A DNA stretch of 64,000 nt from Flavobacteriaceae bacterium UBA5534 (GTDB lineage Bacteria > Bacteroidota > Bacteroidia > Flavobacteriales > Flavobacteriaceae). The notes below the pieces were generated by a model. That model saw only the letters and a list, made by a program, of their open reading frames with translations, searched no databases and had not been told where the DNA came from. The position numbers and the translations under genes were made by a program. Shown piece by piece: positions 1-8,584 of the stretch. The stretch spans positions 171,676 through 235,675 of the forward strand of contig DINS01000035.1 in assembly GCA_002426015.1 (NCBI GenBank). Reading direction: 5' to 3'. Position 1 is the first letter of the stretch, and each line of letters opens with the position of its first letter.

Positions 1-134
1 ACATCAAGGCAGAAGGAACGAACGAACATCATAAAATTGAAGCCATATTCAAAGCGTTTGCAAAAGCCATAAAAATGGCTGTGAAACGCGATGCTGACAA
101 AATGATTCTCCCATCAACAAAAGGAACACTCTAA
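1..134 (+). CDS. hisB: Imidazoleglycerol-phosphate dehydratase / histidinol-phosphatase, C-terminal end (partial)
   Basis: This is the last 43 codons of hisB; the gene starts before the window and is read in the frame beginning at base 3. The visible tail contains the HHKIEAIFKAFAKAI segment, one of the two histidine-rich Mn2+-binding motifs of imidazoleglycerol-phosphate dehydratase, and ends in LPSTKGTL, the family's usual C-terminus. The enzyme dehydrates imidazole-glycerol phosphate in histidine synthesis. The TAA stop overlaps the hisH ATG by one base (TAATG), indicating translational coupling in one his operon. Whether the missing N-terminus carries the phosphatase domain cannot be seen. 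Confidence 0.95.
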   Translation, partial: IKAEGTNEHHKIEAIFKAFAKAIKMAVKRDADKMILPSTKGTL

Positions 135-715
135 TGAAAACAGTAATTATTGATTATGGTGCAGGTAATATAAAGAGTATTCAATTTGCATTGAAGAGAT
201 TAGGCTTTGATGCGGTTTTATCTAATAATCCAACAGAAATTTTTTTAGCTGACAAAGTTATTTTCCCTGGGGTTGGCGAGGCAAGTAGTGCAATGAATAT
301 GTTACGAGCCAGTCAGCTTGATGCTTTGATCCCCAACCTAAAGCAACCAGTTTTGGGTATTTGTTTGGGCATGCAATTGATGTGTAACTCTACAGAAGAG
401 GGTAACACTAAAGGATTAGGGATTTTTGATGTCAATGTAAAACGGTTTTCAAATGATGTCAAAGTCCCTCAAATGGGGTGGAATACTGTAGCTAATTTGA
501 AATCAACACTTTTTCATGGTATAAAGGACGACGAATACATGTACCTTGTACACAGTTACTATGCAGAATTATGCATAGATACTATTTCTGAAACCGAATA
601 TGGATTGATTTTCAGTTCTGCACTACAAAAAGGGAACTTTTATGCAGTTCAATTTCATCCGGAAAAGAGCAGTATGGCAGGAGAACAATTATTAAAAAAC
701 TTTTTAGAATTATAA
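134..715 (+). CDS. hisH: Imidazole glycerol phosphate synthase, glutaminase subunit HisH
   Basis: HisH hydrolyses glutamine and channels ammonia to HisF, which uses it on PRFAR to make imidazole-glycerol phosphate and AICAR. The 193-residue length is normal. It is a class I glutamine amidotransferase: nucleophile Cys77 lies in GICLGMQLM, and the catalytic dyad is His175/Glu177 in FHPEKS. The oxyanion-loop region PGVGEA (45-50) is present. The start codon overlaps the hisB stop (TAATG), and hisA begins one base after the hisH stop, so it is an internal operon gene. Partner hisF is two genes downstream. Confidence 0.97.
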   Translation: MKTVIIDYGAGNIKSIQFALKRLGFDAVLSNNPTEIFLADKVIFPGVGEASSAMNMLRASQLDALIPNLKQPVLGICLGMQLMCNSTEEGNTKGLGIFDVNVKRFSNDVKVPQMGWNTVANLKSTLFHGIKDDEYMYLVHSYYAELCIDTISETEYGLIFSSALQKGNFYAVQFHPEKSSMAGEQLLKNFLEL

Positions 716-716
716 T

Positions 717-1448
717 ATGAGAATTATTCCAGCAATAGATATCATCGATGGAAAATGTGTTAGGCTGACCAAAGGTGACTATGATACCAAAAAAATATAC
801 AACGAAAACCCATTGGAAGTCGCCAAGCAGTTTGAAGCTGCAGGAATTGAGTATCTGCATTTAGTAGATTTAGATGGAGCCAAAGCAAAACACATTGTCA
901 ATTACAAGATTTTAGAATTGATTGCTTCAAAAACCAGTTTGAAAATCGATTTTGGAGGTGGACTCAAAACAAATGAAGATTTGTATATAGCGTTCAATTC
1001 TGGTGCACGACAAATCACAGGAGGAAGTATCGCAGTGAATGACACAAAGACTTTTGATAGTTGGGTGTCTAAATATGGAGCTGCAAAAATCATTCTGGGA
1101 GCCGATTGCAAAGAAGGCAAAATTGCAATCAGTGGTTGGCAAAAAGGAAGTAATTTAAAGGTCATTCCATTTATTGAAGATTACCAAAAAAAAGGAATCC
1201 AGTATGTGATTTGTACTGATATTTCAAAAGACGGAATGTTAGAAGGCCCTTCATTTGATTTATACAAAAACATTATCGACACATGTTCAAAGAGTGATGG
1301 CCAATCCATAAAATTGATTGCATCAGGAGGTGTTTCTTCAATCGATGACCTTCATACATTGAAAGATTTAGGGTGCGAAGGAGTAATTATAGGTAAAGCA
1401 CTCTATGAGAACAAAATTAGTTTAAAAGATTTAGAACGCCATTTATAA
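717..1448 (+). CDS. hisA: Phosphoribosylformimino-5-aminoimidazole carboxamide ribotide isomerase HisA
   Basis: HisA isomerises ProFAR to PRFAR, the fourth step of histidine synthesis, on a (beta-alpha)8 barrel. The 243-residue length is normal. The general base/acid aspartates are visible: Asp8 in IPAIDIIDG, and Asp130 in LGADCKEG on the other half-barrel, with phosphate-binding glycine loops DFGGGLK and IASGGVSS. The ATG lies one base after hisH; hisF starts two bases after its stop. It is distinguished from HisF by the ADCKEGKIA strand and by its order between hisH and hisF. Confidence 0.97.
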   Translation: MRIIPAIDIIDGKCVRLTKGDYDTKKIYNENPLEVAKQFEAAGIEYLHLVDLDGAKAKHIVNYKILELIASKTSLKIDFGGGLKTNEDLYIAFNSGARQITGGSIAVNDTKTFDSWVSKYGAAKIILGADCKEGKIAISGWQKGSNLKVIPFIEDYQKKGIQYVICTDISKDGMLEGPSFDLYKNIIDTCSKSDGQSIKLIASGGVSSIDDLHTLKDLGCEGVIIGKALYENKISLKDLERHL

Positions 1449-1450
1449 TT

Positions 1451-2206
1451 ATGCTTACAAAACGAATCATCCCTTGTTTGGATATTAAAAACGGACGTAC
1501 CGTAAAAGGCGTCAATTTTATCAATTTGCGTGATGCAGGAGATCCTGTTGAATTGGCAAAGCAGTATGCCGAAAAAGGTGCAGATGAATTGGTGTTTCTC
1601 GATATTTCCGCAACTTTGGAAGGACGAAAAACAATATTGAATATGGTCTTAAAAGTTGCCGAGCAAGTCAATATTCCGTTTACAGTTGGTGGTGGAATTT
1701 CGTCGGTTGAAGACGTCGATTTGCTTTTAAAAAATGGTGCGGACAAAGTGTCCATCAATTCATCAGCCATCAAACGTCCAGAGTTGATAAATGAATTATC
1801 GAGCAAATTCGGAAACCAATGTATTGTTGTTGCTATTGATGCCAAACAAATTGAAGGCCAATGGAAAGTACATTTGGCAGGTGGAAGTATCCCAACGGAT
1901 TTGGATTTATTTGAATGGGCAAAAGAAGTAGAAGAAAGAGGAGCAGGCGAGATTTTATTCACGTCCATGAATAATGATGGTACAAAAGAAGGGTTTGCGA
2001 ACGAAGCTTTAGCCAAATTATCTTCAGATTTGAACATCCCAATTATAGCTTCTGGAGGTGCAGGGACAATGCAACATTTTGTAGATGCCTTTCAATTAGG
2101 TAGGGCTGATGCAGCTTTGGCGGCAAGTGTCTTTCATTTTGGAGAAATAGAAATCAAAAATTTGAAAGTAGAATTAAAAAATAACAATATTGAAGTACGA
2201 TTATGA
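1451..2206 (+). CDS. hisF: Imidazole glycerol phosphate synthase, cyclase subunit HisF
   Basis: HisF is the synthase barrel that condenses ammonia from HisH with PRFAR. Its 251 residues match the family. Catalytic Asp11 (IPCLDIKNG) and Asp130 (VVAIDAK) are present, with the phosphate-binding motifs TVGGGISS and IIASGGAGT. It overlaps hisIE by four bases (ATGA), another sign of a coupled operon. In E. coli and most Bacteroidetes the same H-A-F-IE order is found, so the assignment is very secure. Confidence 0.97.
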   Translation: MLTKRIIPCLDIKNGRTVKGVNFINLRDAGDPVELAKQYAEKGADELVFLDISATLEGRKTILNMVLKVAEQVNIPFTVGGGISSVEDVDLLLKNGADKVSINSSAIKRPELINELSSKFGNQCIVVAIDAKQIEGQWKVHLAGGSIPTDLDLFEWAKEVEERGAGEILFTSMNNDGTKEGFANEALAKLSSDLNIPIIASGGAGTMQHFVDAFQLGRADAALAASVFHFGEIEIKNLKVELKNNNIEVRL

Positions 2207-2802
2207 TGACCATAGATTTTAATAAAAGCAAAAACGGATTGGTTCCTGCCATCATTCAAGATGCGAACACCAAAAATGTGTTGATGTTGGGTTATATGAA
2301 TGAAGAAGCATTCAACAAAACAAAAGAAACTAAAAAAGTGACCTTTTTCAGTCGAAGCAAAAATCGTTTATGGATGAAAGGTGAAGAAAGCGGCAATGTA
2401 TTGAATGTGGTAGATATCAAAGTGGATTGCGACAACGATTCCATTCTAATTCAGGCCAATCCTTATGGACCAACCTGTCATAAAGGTTCAGATACCTGCT
2501 GGAATGAAACCAACACTCAAAACTTCGGATTTCTTACGGAGTTGGAAAACATCATCTACAATCGAATTGAAAATTCCGACCCATCGGAATCGTATGTATC
2601 TTCCTTATTTGAAAAAGGCATCAATAAAATTGCCCAAAAAGTAGGAGAGGAGGCGATTGAAGTCGTCATCGAAGCTAAAGACAATAACAACAAACTGTTC
2701 CTTGATGAAAGTGCCGATTTGCTATTCCATTATTTGATTTTGCTTCAAGCGAAAGGCTTCAAGCTAAATGACATTGTCAATGTTCTCAAAAATCGTCATT
2801 GA
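2203..2802 (+). CDS. hisIE: Bifunctional phosphoribosyl-AMP cyclohydrolase / phosphoribosyl-ATP pyrophosphatase HisIE
   Basis: This fused enzyme carries out steps two and three of histidine synthesis. The HisI part is about residues 1-110, with metal-binding Asp/Cys residues in DCDNDS and PTCHKGSDTCW. The HisE part is about 115-199, an all-alpha MazG-like domain with the acidic EVGEEAIEVVIEAK helix. The length (199) is right for a fusion. The start overlaps hisF (ATGATG; a second Met follows at once, so either could be used). It is the last his gene seen; its 3' end overlaps the convergent symporter gene by 17 bp and no separate terminator is visible. Confidence 0.96.
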   Translation: MMTIDFNKSKNGLVPAIIQDANTKNVLMLGYMNEEAFNKTKETKKVTFFSRSKNRLWMKGEESGNVLNVVDIKVDCDNDSILIQANPYGPTCHKGSDTCWNETNTQNFGFLTELENIIYNRIENSDPSESYVSSLFEKGINKIAQKVGEEAIEVVIEAKDNNNKLFLDESADLLFHYLILLQAKGFKLNDIVNVLKNRH

Positions 2803-4531
2803 TTATTTTCGGCTCTCTGAATGATTTGATGATTAACAATCCACAAACTACTGTAACAGCAAATAATCCAAAAGCTAAAGCTGTTTCTCCATAAATAAAA
2901 TTTCCAATGGAAAACAAGGCGCAATATACACCAACTACACCAGCAAAAAATCCAAGAATCTTCATGCCAAAACCTTTGAATTTGGAATCCTTTCCAAAAA
3001 TCAAACGGTTGAAGGAATTAAGCGTTTGAGCGTCCGAAGGTTTTGTCAATAAAGTCACGACAATCCATCCGATGGTTGTGATGAATACACCGATGACCAA
3101 TTGCCAATAACCAGCAATATCGATCCATGGCGTTTCCATTTTATTATTGACAAAGAAAAATACAGCGATGATGAAAGAAATAACCATCGCAGCAATTTCG
3201 CTATACGGATTGATGCGGCTCCAAAACCATCTTAAGATAAATAGCAAACCGGTTCCTGCGCCAATCGACAACAACAAATCAAAACCAACGCGTGCTTCTT
3301 CCAATACCAAGGACAACAGCGCTGCCAATACCATCATGACGACAGTTGAAATCCTACCAACAGCCACTTGCTCTTTATCTGACGAATTTGGTCTCACAAA
3401 GCGAGCATAAAAGTCATTCACCACATAAGAACTTCCCCAATTCAAGTGGGTGGAAATAGTGCTCATAAAAGCGGCAATGAGTGAAGTAATGACGATTCCC
3501 AATAAACCAGCAGGTAAAAAGGTTAACATTGCAGGATAAGACAAATCATTCTTAACAAAAGCAGGATTCAAATTTGGGAATGCTGCCTGTAAACTTTCGA
3601 TATTTGGATAAATGATGATAGATGCCAGCCCAATGATAATCCAAGGCCAAGGACGTAAGGCATAATGCGCGAAATTGAAAAATAAGGTCGCCCAAGTCGC
3701 ATGTTTTTCATCTTTGGCTGCCAACATACGTTGTGCAATATAACCTCCACCACCTGGTTCTGCACCAGGATACCAAACGCTCCACCATTGCACAGCTAAA
3801 GGCACAATTAACAACGGAATCAATAACTCTGGATTTGAGAAATCCGGCAACATGGCTGTTTTTGCTGCAACAGCTGGTGTAGAAAGTAGTTTTTGAATAC
3901 CACCAATTTCGGGCATATTGACAATATAAATGGTTGCCCAAATACTTCCGACCATCGCAATGATAAACTGAACAAAATCTGTTAGCAAAACACCTTTCAA
4001 TCCTCCCAGTGCTGAATAAATGACGACAACTGGCGATGCAATCAACAACACTTCCCAAGACGACAGCCCAAACATGACGTGTCCAATCTTTATGGCAGCC
4101 AAGCACACATTCGCCATAATCGCTATATTGAAGAATACACCAAGGTAAATTGCTCTAAATCCTCTTAAAAATGCTGCGCTTTTTCCGCTATAGCGCAATT
4201 CATAGAATTCCAAATCGGTGGTGATGCCACTTTTTCGCCATAAGCGAGCATAAAAGAATACGGTCAACATGCCTGTCAATAGAAAACTCCACCATATCCA
4301 ATTTCCGAATACACCATCTTCACGTATAACGCCAGCCACAAAATTGGGTGTATCAGCGGCAAAGGTTGTCGCCACCATACTAACCCCAAGAAGCCACCAA
4401 GGCATATTTCTGCTAGAAAGAAAAAATGCTTTAGAATCTTTTCCTGCCTGTTTTGAGACATAAATACCAATGCCTGCAAATAGCATTAAAAAAAAACCGA
4501 TGATAATCCAGTCGAGTGTTGAAATGACCAT
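2786..4531 (-). CDS. Sodium:solute symporter (SSS family)
   Basis: A 581-residue polytopic inner-membrane protein with about 14 hydrophobic segments, starting MVISTLDWIIIGFFLML. It has features of the SSS (LeuT-fold) family: the early TM1 segment, FFLSSRNMPWW in the first loop and long glycine-rich TM segments. Members import sugars, amino acids or similar solutes with Na+. The Flavobacteria often encode several SSS paralogues and the substrate cannot be read from the sequence. It stands alone on the minus strand, convergent with the his operon (17-bp overlap of coding ends). A histidine link is unlikely because the orientation is opposite. Confidence 0.85.
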   Translation of the reverse strand: MVISTLDWIIIGFFLMLFAGIGIYVSKQAGKDSKAFFLSSRNMPWWLLGVSMVATTFAADTPNFVAGVIREDGVFGNWIWWSFLLTGMLTVFFYARLWRKSGITTDLEFYELRYSGKSAAFLRGFRAIYLGVFFNIAIMANVCLAAIKIGHVMFGLSSWEVLLIASPVVVIYSALGGLKGVLLTDFVQFIIAMVGSIWATIYIVNMPEIGGIQKLLSTPAVAAKTAMLPDFSNPELLIPLLIVPLAVQWWSVWYPGAEPGGGGYIAQRMLAAKDEKHATWATLFFNFAHYALRPWPWIIIGLASIIIYPNIESLQAAFPNLNPAFVKNDLSYPAMLTFLPAGLLGIVITSLIAAFMSTISTHLNWGSSYVVNDFYARFVRPNSSDKEQVAVGRISTVVMMVLAALLSLVLEEARVGFDLLLSIGAGTGLLFILRWFWSRINPYSEIAAMVISFIIAVFFFVNNKMETPWIDIAGYWQLVIGVFITTIGWIVVTLLTKPSDAQTLNSFNRLIFGKDSKFKGFGMKILGFFAGVVGVYCALFSIGNFIYGETALAFGLFAVTVVCGLLIIKSFREPKIINDDF

Positions 4532-4584
4532 GCTGTTGTGGTGTAAAAGTTAGTTAAGACAAATCTAACATTTATTGGCAAATA

Positions 4585-4616
4585 AAAAAGGCATCAGAAA
4601 TATCTAATGCCTTTTT
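4585..4616 (-). terminator. Intrinsic terminator after the 4-TM protein gene
   Basis: A perfect 10-bp stem (AAAAAGGCAT / ATGCCTTTTT) with a 12-nt loop that can itself fold, bordered by A and T runs. It lies 30 bp past the stop of the minus-strand gene at 4646 and could work in both directions. Confidence 0.75.
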
Positions 4617-4645
4617 AAGAAAAATAGTTTTGGTTGGTTAAATAA

Positions 4646-5065
4646 CTATTTTATCCAATGCTTTGAGATGGCGTTTTTAGCAAACCAAATTAAGAATATG
4701 CACACAATCAGCACTAAAACTGGCATCACATAACTTGATACTTCTACATTTGTAAAAATATAAGCATGTTGCGCATATGCTGCGATTGCAGAAATAACCA
4801 ATAGGACATAAGCCCATTTTTTTCTAATCAATAAGGATAAAGACCCTAAAAAGCCACAAAATACAGCCAAAGCAAAGGCAGCAGTGACCCATGCAGGATA
4901 TTCAATCAAAAACTCGGCTTGTTGTTCGGCTGGTAAGGAAGCTATCATTTCATCGGTAGCATAGGCTCTGTACAAATAAGCCATGACACCCATTGCGTTC
5001 CATAATAATGCAAGTACACTTACAATCCAGAACCAAATAGGTGGTTTTGTAGATAAATTTGTCAT
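4646..5065 (-). CDS. Small four-helix inner-membrane protein of unknown function
   Basis: 139 residues with four predicted membrane segments (about 10-30, 58-80, 84-102 and 112-130). A short extracytoplasmic stretch rich in Glu/Ala (DEMIASLPAEQQAEFLIEYP) lies between helices one and two. No catalytic motif is visible. Similar small proteins in Flavobacteriaceae are sometimes labelled as sugar transporters, for which there is no support here; size and topology are closer to DoxX-like or other 4-TM proteins. It has its own terminator and is separated from the symporter by about 115 bp, so it is probably monocistronic. Confidence 0.7.
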   Translation of the reverse strand: MTNLSTKPPIWFWIVSVLALLWNAMGVMAYLYRAYATDEMIASLPAEQQAEFLIEYPAWVTAAFALAVFCGFLGSLSLLIRKKWAYVLLVISAIAAYAQHAYIFTNVEVSSYVMPVLVLIVCIFLIWFAKNAISKHWIK

Positions 5066-5108
5066 AAAATGTTGGTATTAGTTAGTAATAAATTCGCAAC
5101 AATTTATG

Positions 5109-5141
5109 AAAAAAAATGACGATTTAATCAAAAATCGTCAT
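5109..5141 (-). terminator. Intrinsic terminator after the 74-aa gene
   Basis: Stem ATGACGATT / AATCGTCAT (9 bp, 8-nt loop) followed on the minus strand by a run of Ts. It lies about 25 bp beyond the stop of the gene at 5166. Confidence 0.75.
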
Positions 5142-5165
5142 AATCATACTATTTAAGAATAAATT

Positions 5166-5390
5166 TTAGTCTTCAACAACATGAAGTACAGGTTCTTTAT
5201 TGACCCATTTTCCATCTTTAGATTCGCCCAAAATAATGACATCTTTAGTCTGCTCGTATTCTTTAATCGTACGTAACATTTGAGCTTTAGTATCTCTGTG
5301 AATCTTTATTCCTGTGTTTTTACCTTTGTTTCTTATTTCGATATAAAATCCATCCCTGAATTTTATAGGTCTTGTTGGTGGTCTTCCCAT
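5166..5390 (-). CDS. Conserved small basic protein of unknown function
   Basis: 74 residues, no signal peptide or membrane segment. The N-terminus is basic (MGRPPTRPIKFRDGFYIEI) and reads like a beta-rich fold: three short strands, then a helix (TKAQMLRTIKEYEQT), then a strand pair. No cysteine cluster or known motif was recognised. The gene has a good intrinsic terminator of its own and opposite-strand neighbours, so it is a real small transcription unit. The fold could be a small nucleic-acid-binding or regulatory protein, but that is a guess. Confidence 0.6.
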   Translation of the reverse strand: MGRPPTRPIKFRDGFYIEIRNKGKNTGIKIHRDTKAQMLRTIKEYEQTKDVIILGESKDGKWVNKEPVLHVVED

Positions 5391-5578
5391 GAATTTCTTT
5401 ATGAAGGATTAAGCTTGCATATTAATGAAAATAATATCAAAAAACAAGTCTTAACATTAATATTCAAATTTAAAGTAATATTTATTGGTTTTTGTCCTTC
5501 TACGATTGAATTTACATATTCATAAATTGATTGGTACTATGAAGAAAAGTTTTTATACTTTTAAGCTATCTAGAAGTA

Positions 5579-6652
5579 ATGACTATGAAGTTAAAAAAGA
5601 AAAAAAAGGCATATAAAGTTAGGAACGTTTCACCTGGGACAATGTCTTATCGTGGAAAAAAAGATTCTGTAGTAACAAAAGTTGACATTATAAATTATAA
5701 TGCAGATACTTACCACAGAATTGATTCAAAAAATGTAGAAGATGCCTTTGATTTTAAAGAAAAAGATACTGTAACATGGATTAATGTTAATGGCTTGAAT
5801 GATATAGTCAATATCGAAAAACTAGGAAAAAACTATAATTTGCATCCATTGACAATGGAAGACATTGTCAATACACAACATCGACCAAAGTTGGACGAAT
5901 TTGAAAATTATCTTTTCATTGTTTTCAAAATGCTTTATTTTAAGGATGGTGTCGATATGGTCTATGAGCACATAAGTATGGTTGTTGGTGAAGGGTTTGT
6001 GTTGACATTCCAAGAAGCTGATGGTGATGTGTTTGATGATTTGCGAGAGCGAATTACTAATGGCAAAGGAAGAATCCGTGGGCTCGGCTCTGATTATTTG
6101 ATGTATGCTATTTTAGATGCAGTTGTAGATCATTATCTGACAATAGTTGAGGCATTTGGTGACAAAGTTGAAGATTTGGAAGATGCAGTCTTTAATGCTG
6201 AACCCAATAATGATATTTCAAGTGAGATTCAAGAGCATAAACGAGAAATAATAAAGATACGCCGTTCCATTGTGCCTTTAAGAGAAGTTATCAATCGGTT
6301 GGAAAAAACAGAAACCTCAATCATAGACACAAAAACACACAATTTCATTCGCGATCTATACGATCATATCATACAAGTCAATGAAAACATAGAACTCTAC
6401 AGGGAAATGATTTGGGGCTTAATGGATATGTACATGACCATTATAAGTAACAAAATGAACGAGGTCATGAAAGTTTTGACCATTATCGCCACGATTTTTA
6501 TTCCGTTGACCTTTATTGCTGGTATCTACGGAATGAATTTTGACCATATGCCAGAGTTACATTCCAGAAACGGTTACTTCATTCTTTTGGGTGTTATGCT
6601 CGTGCTGTTTATATTAATGTTAATTTATTTTAGAAGAAAGAAATGGCTTTAA
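5579..6652 (+). CDS. corA: CorA-type magnesium/cobalt transporter
   Basis: 357 residues. A large N-terminal cytoplasmic alpha/beta domain with a long helix (about 200-300) leads to two C-terminal membrane helices. The signature YGMNF lies at about 317-321, at the end of TM1 at the pore mouth. The family forms pentamers that conduct Mg2+ (also Co2+/Ni2+) inward. The start is ambiguous between ATG 5579 and ATG 5585 (MTMKLKKKK). A TACTTTTA element about 25 bp upstream resembles the Bacteroidetes -7 box. It stands alone, upstream of dps. Confidence 0.95.
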   Translation: MTMKLKKKKKAYKVRNVSPGTMSYRGKKDSVVTKVDIINYNADTYHRIDSKNVEDAFDFKEKDTVTWINVNGLNDIVNIEKLGKNYNLHPLTMEDIVNTQHRPKLDEFENYLFIVFKMLYFKDGVDMVYEHISMVVGEGFVLTFQEADGDVFDDLRERITNGKGRIRGLGSDYLMYAILDAVVDHYLTIVEAFGDKVEDLEDAVFNAEPNNDISSEIQEHKREIIKIRRSIVPLREVINRLEKTETSIIDTKTHNFIRDLYDHIIQVNENIELYREMIWGLMDMYMTIISNKMNEVMKVLTIIATIFIPLTFIAGIYGMNFDHMPELHSRNGYFILLGVMLVLFILMLIYFRRKKWL

Positions 6653-6773
6653 CATAATTTAAGTTAATATTTACAAACACCTGTTAAACTTTGTTAATCA
6701 ATCCTCTAAACCGCAAGTAGCAACGTATATTATTTAAAGACGAAACATTTTAATCTTTAAAAACTATATAATT

Positions 6774-7277
6774 ATGAGCTATTTGAATATGCAAGATGAA
6801 AAATTATTACCAGTTGTTGTCGAACTCAACACACTGTTGGCTGATTATCATATCTATTATCAAAAATTGAGAAATTTCCACTGGAATATCTTGGGAAAGA
6901 ACTTTTTTGATCTTCATGTTAAGTTTGAAGAACTTTATACTGATGCACGACTAAAAATTGACGAAATAGCAGAGCGTATCCTCACGTTACGATATCATCC
7001 AATGAGCAACTTGAGTGACTATCTAGAAATTTCCAAAGTGAAAGAAGTTCCTCATTCAAAATCTGATTCAGAGATGGTCAATGAAATCATCAAAGACCAT
7101 AAAATATTGTTACATCAAATGGCAACAGTTATTGATAAAGCCAATTATGCTTCTGATGAAGGAACGATTGATTTGATAGGTGCTTACATCAGGGAACTCG
7201 AAAAAGCAAGCTGGATGCTTGATGCTTGGGCAAAAAACACCTCTGACCACTTAAAAAACACCGTTGTTAAGCACTAA
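6774..7277 (+). CDS. dps: Dps-family DNA-binding ferritin-like protein
   Basis: 167 residues forming a four-helix-bundle mini-ferritin. The inter-subunit ferroxidase motif is visible in NFHWNILGKNFFDLHVKFEE (His, Asp and Glu ligands), with the partner-helix residues in DARLKIDEIAERIL. The dodecamer oxidises Fe2+ with H2O2 and shields DNA in starvation or oxidative stress. The N-terminus lacks a long lysine-rich tail. It is followed within 125 bp by a DUF1328 gene and an acidic lipoprotein gene in the same direction, a stress-type grouping. Confidence 0.94.
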   Translation: MSYLNMQDEKLLPVVVELNTLLADYHIYYQKLRNFHWNILGKNFFDLHVKFEELYTDARLKIDEIAERILTLRYHPMSNLSDYLEISKVKEVPHSKSDSEMVNEIIKDHKILLHQMATVIDKANYASDEGTIDLIGAYIRELEKASWMLDAWAKNTSDHLKNTVVKH

Positions 7278-7400
7278 AGCCTTTCCTAACAAGACTTTCA
7301 AAAAAAAATTACTGCTGAAATAGAAAACAAATCTCTAATCATTAGAGCAAGTTTTAAAGCACTTAAAACTTGAATGTCAAACCATTTAAAACAAAACATT

Positions 7401-7562
7401 ATGTTACGTTGGACCATCACATTCATTATCATCGCAATTATTGCCGGAATCCTAGGATTCGGTGGAATAGCAGGAACAGCTGCTGGAATTGCAAAAATTT
7501 TCTTCTTTATTTTTATCGTACTGTTCGTACTATCACTATTAAAAGGAGTTGTCAAAAAATAG
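7401..7562 (+). CDS. DUF1328 (YtjA-like) small membrane protein
   Basis: 53 residues counted from MLRWTITF. Two membrane segments are joined by the glycine/alanine stretch FGGIAGTAAGIAKI that defines DUF1328. The longer frame from 7374 adds nine residues absent from the family, so ATG 7401 is preferred. Function is unknown; homologues in Proteobacteria are often stress-induced. It lies between dps and an acidic lipoprotein gene, probably in the same or a read-through transcript. Confidence 0.85.
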   Translation: MLRWTITFIIIAIIAGILGFGGIAGTAAGIAKIFFFIFIVLFVLSLLKGVVKK

Positions 7563-7618
7563 TTAGTGCAACTTGCATTAATTTCATTAAAAAAAATCAA
7601 CAATTAAATTTAGAAATC

Positions 7619-7804
7619 ATGAAAAAATTCATATTAGTATTCGCATTATTATTCTCATTATCAGCAACCTTTACAAGTTGTAGAGACCAAAAATCAACTG
7701 GAGACAAAATTGAAGAAGCAGCCGAAGATACAGGTGATGCTATCGAAGATGCTGCAGATGATGTAGGTGATGCCGTTGAAGATGTTGCAGATGACAACAA
7801 ATAA
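7619..7804 (+). CDS. Small acidic-repeat lipoprotein
   Basis: 61 residues. The lipoprotein signal peptide ends in ATFTSC, so the mature protein starts at Cys21. The rest is a strongly acidic amphipathic stretch built on an imperfect repeat of the type GDAIEDAADDV / GDAVEDVADDN, three times over. There is no enzyme motif. It may act as a periplasmic or outer-membrane-tethered acidic helix; the organisation recalls entericidin-size stress lipoproteins. The gene is followed by an excellent intrinsic terminator at 7849. Expression together with Dps and DUF1328 is inferred from position only. Confidence 0.8.
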   Translation: MKKFILVFALLFSLSATFTSCRDQKSTGDKIEEAAEDTGDAIEDAADDVGDAVEDVADDNK

Positions 7805-7848
7805 TGACATCAACAGATCTTTAATATGTAAACACTATTAATAAAAAA

Positions 7849-7875
7849 AGTCCCGATAATGTCGGGACTTTTTTT
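7849..7875 (+). terminator. Strong intrinsic terminator closing the Dps/DUF1328/lipoprotein group
   Basis: Perfect stem AGTCCCGA / TCGGGACT with a 5-nt loop followed by seven Ts. It lies 45 bp after the lipoprotein stop. Confidence 0.9.
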
Positions 7876-7903
7876 GTACTTTTAAGACTCAAAAATTTAA
7901 AAT

Positions 7904-8584
7904 ATGGCATCAAATAGTTTTAGTCAAAATGTATTGGATTTTTTTAAAAAATTAGAAAAGAATAATGACAGAGATTGGTTTAATGAGCACAAAAAAGAAT
8001 TCAAAAACATTGAAGCCACTGCAAAAAAAGCATATCAAGAACTATTTGTACTTTTAAAAAAGCATGATGAAGTCGATCAAGTGAAAATGTTCAGGATTTA
8101 TCGCGATGTTCGATTTTCTAAAGACAAATCTCCATATAAAACACATTTTGGAGGGGCTTACCATAGAAAAAAACCACAATTAAGAGGTGGCTATTATCTG
8201 CACATTCAGCCAAATAACGAATCGTTTATTGCTGCTGGCTTTTGGGAACCATCCAAAGAAGATTTATTGCGTATTCGTAAAGAATTTGAAATGGATGATG
8301 AGCCAATACGAAAGATCATTAATCAAAAAAACTTCAAATCTACTTGGGGAGATTTTGTTGGCGACGAACTGAAAACAGCTCCAAAAGGTTTTGACAAAGA
8401 CCATCCAGCAATTGATTTAATCCGAAAAAAACAATACATTTTCACAAAAAAATATACGGATAAAGACGTTATTTCAGAAGGATTCATTGAAGATGCCAAT
8501 GATTCTTTTAAAGCCATCAGGCCCTATTTTGATTATATGAGCGATGTGCTCACCACAAACCTTAATGGTGAATCTCTTATATAA
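7904..8584 (+). CDS. DUF2461 family protein
   Basis: 226 residues, cytosolic, full length for the DUF2461/TIGR02453 family. Typical features are the N-terminal LDFFKKLEKNNDRDWFNEH segment, RIYRDVRFSKDKSPYKTH in the middle and GGYYLHIQPN. The biochemical role of the family is not known. A TACTTTTA -7-like box follows the upstream terminator. The 3' end overlaps the convergent GreA-like gene by 8 bp. Confidence 0.9.
   Translation: MASNSFSQNVLDFFKKLEKNNDRDWFNEHKKEFKNIEATAKKAYQELFVLLKKHDEVDQVKMFRIYRDVRFSKDKSPYKTHFGGAYHRKKPQLRGGYYLHIQPNNESFIAAGFWEPSKEDLLRIRKEFEMDDEPIRKIINQKNFKSTWGDFVGDELKTAPKGFDKDHPAIDLIRKKQYIFTKKYTDKDVISEGFIEDANDSFKAIRPYFDYMSDVLTTNLNGESLI

Noticed and set aside
5621..5633. AGGAACGTTTCAC shared by corA and both micro-ORFs
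   Set aside because: A single 13-base match inside unrelated reading frames is best treated as chance.
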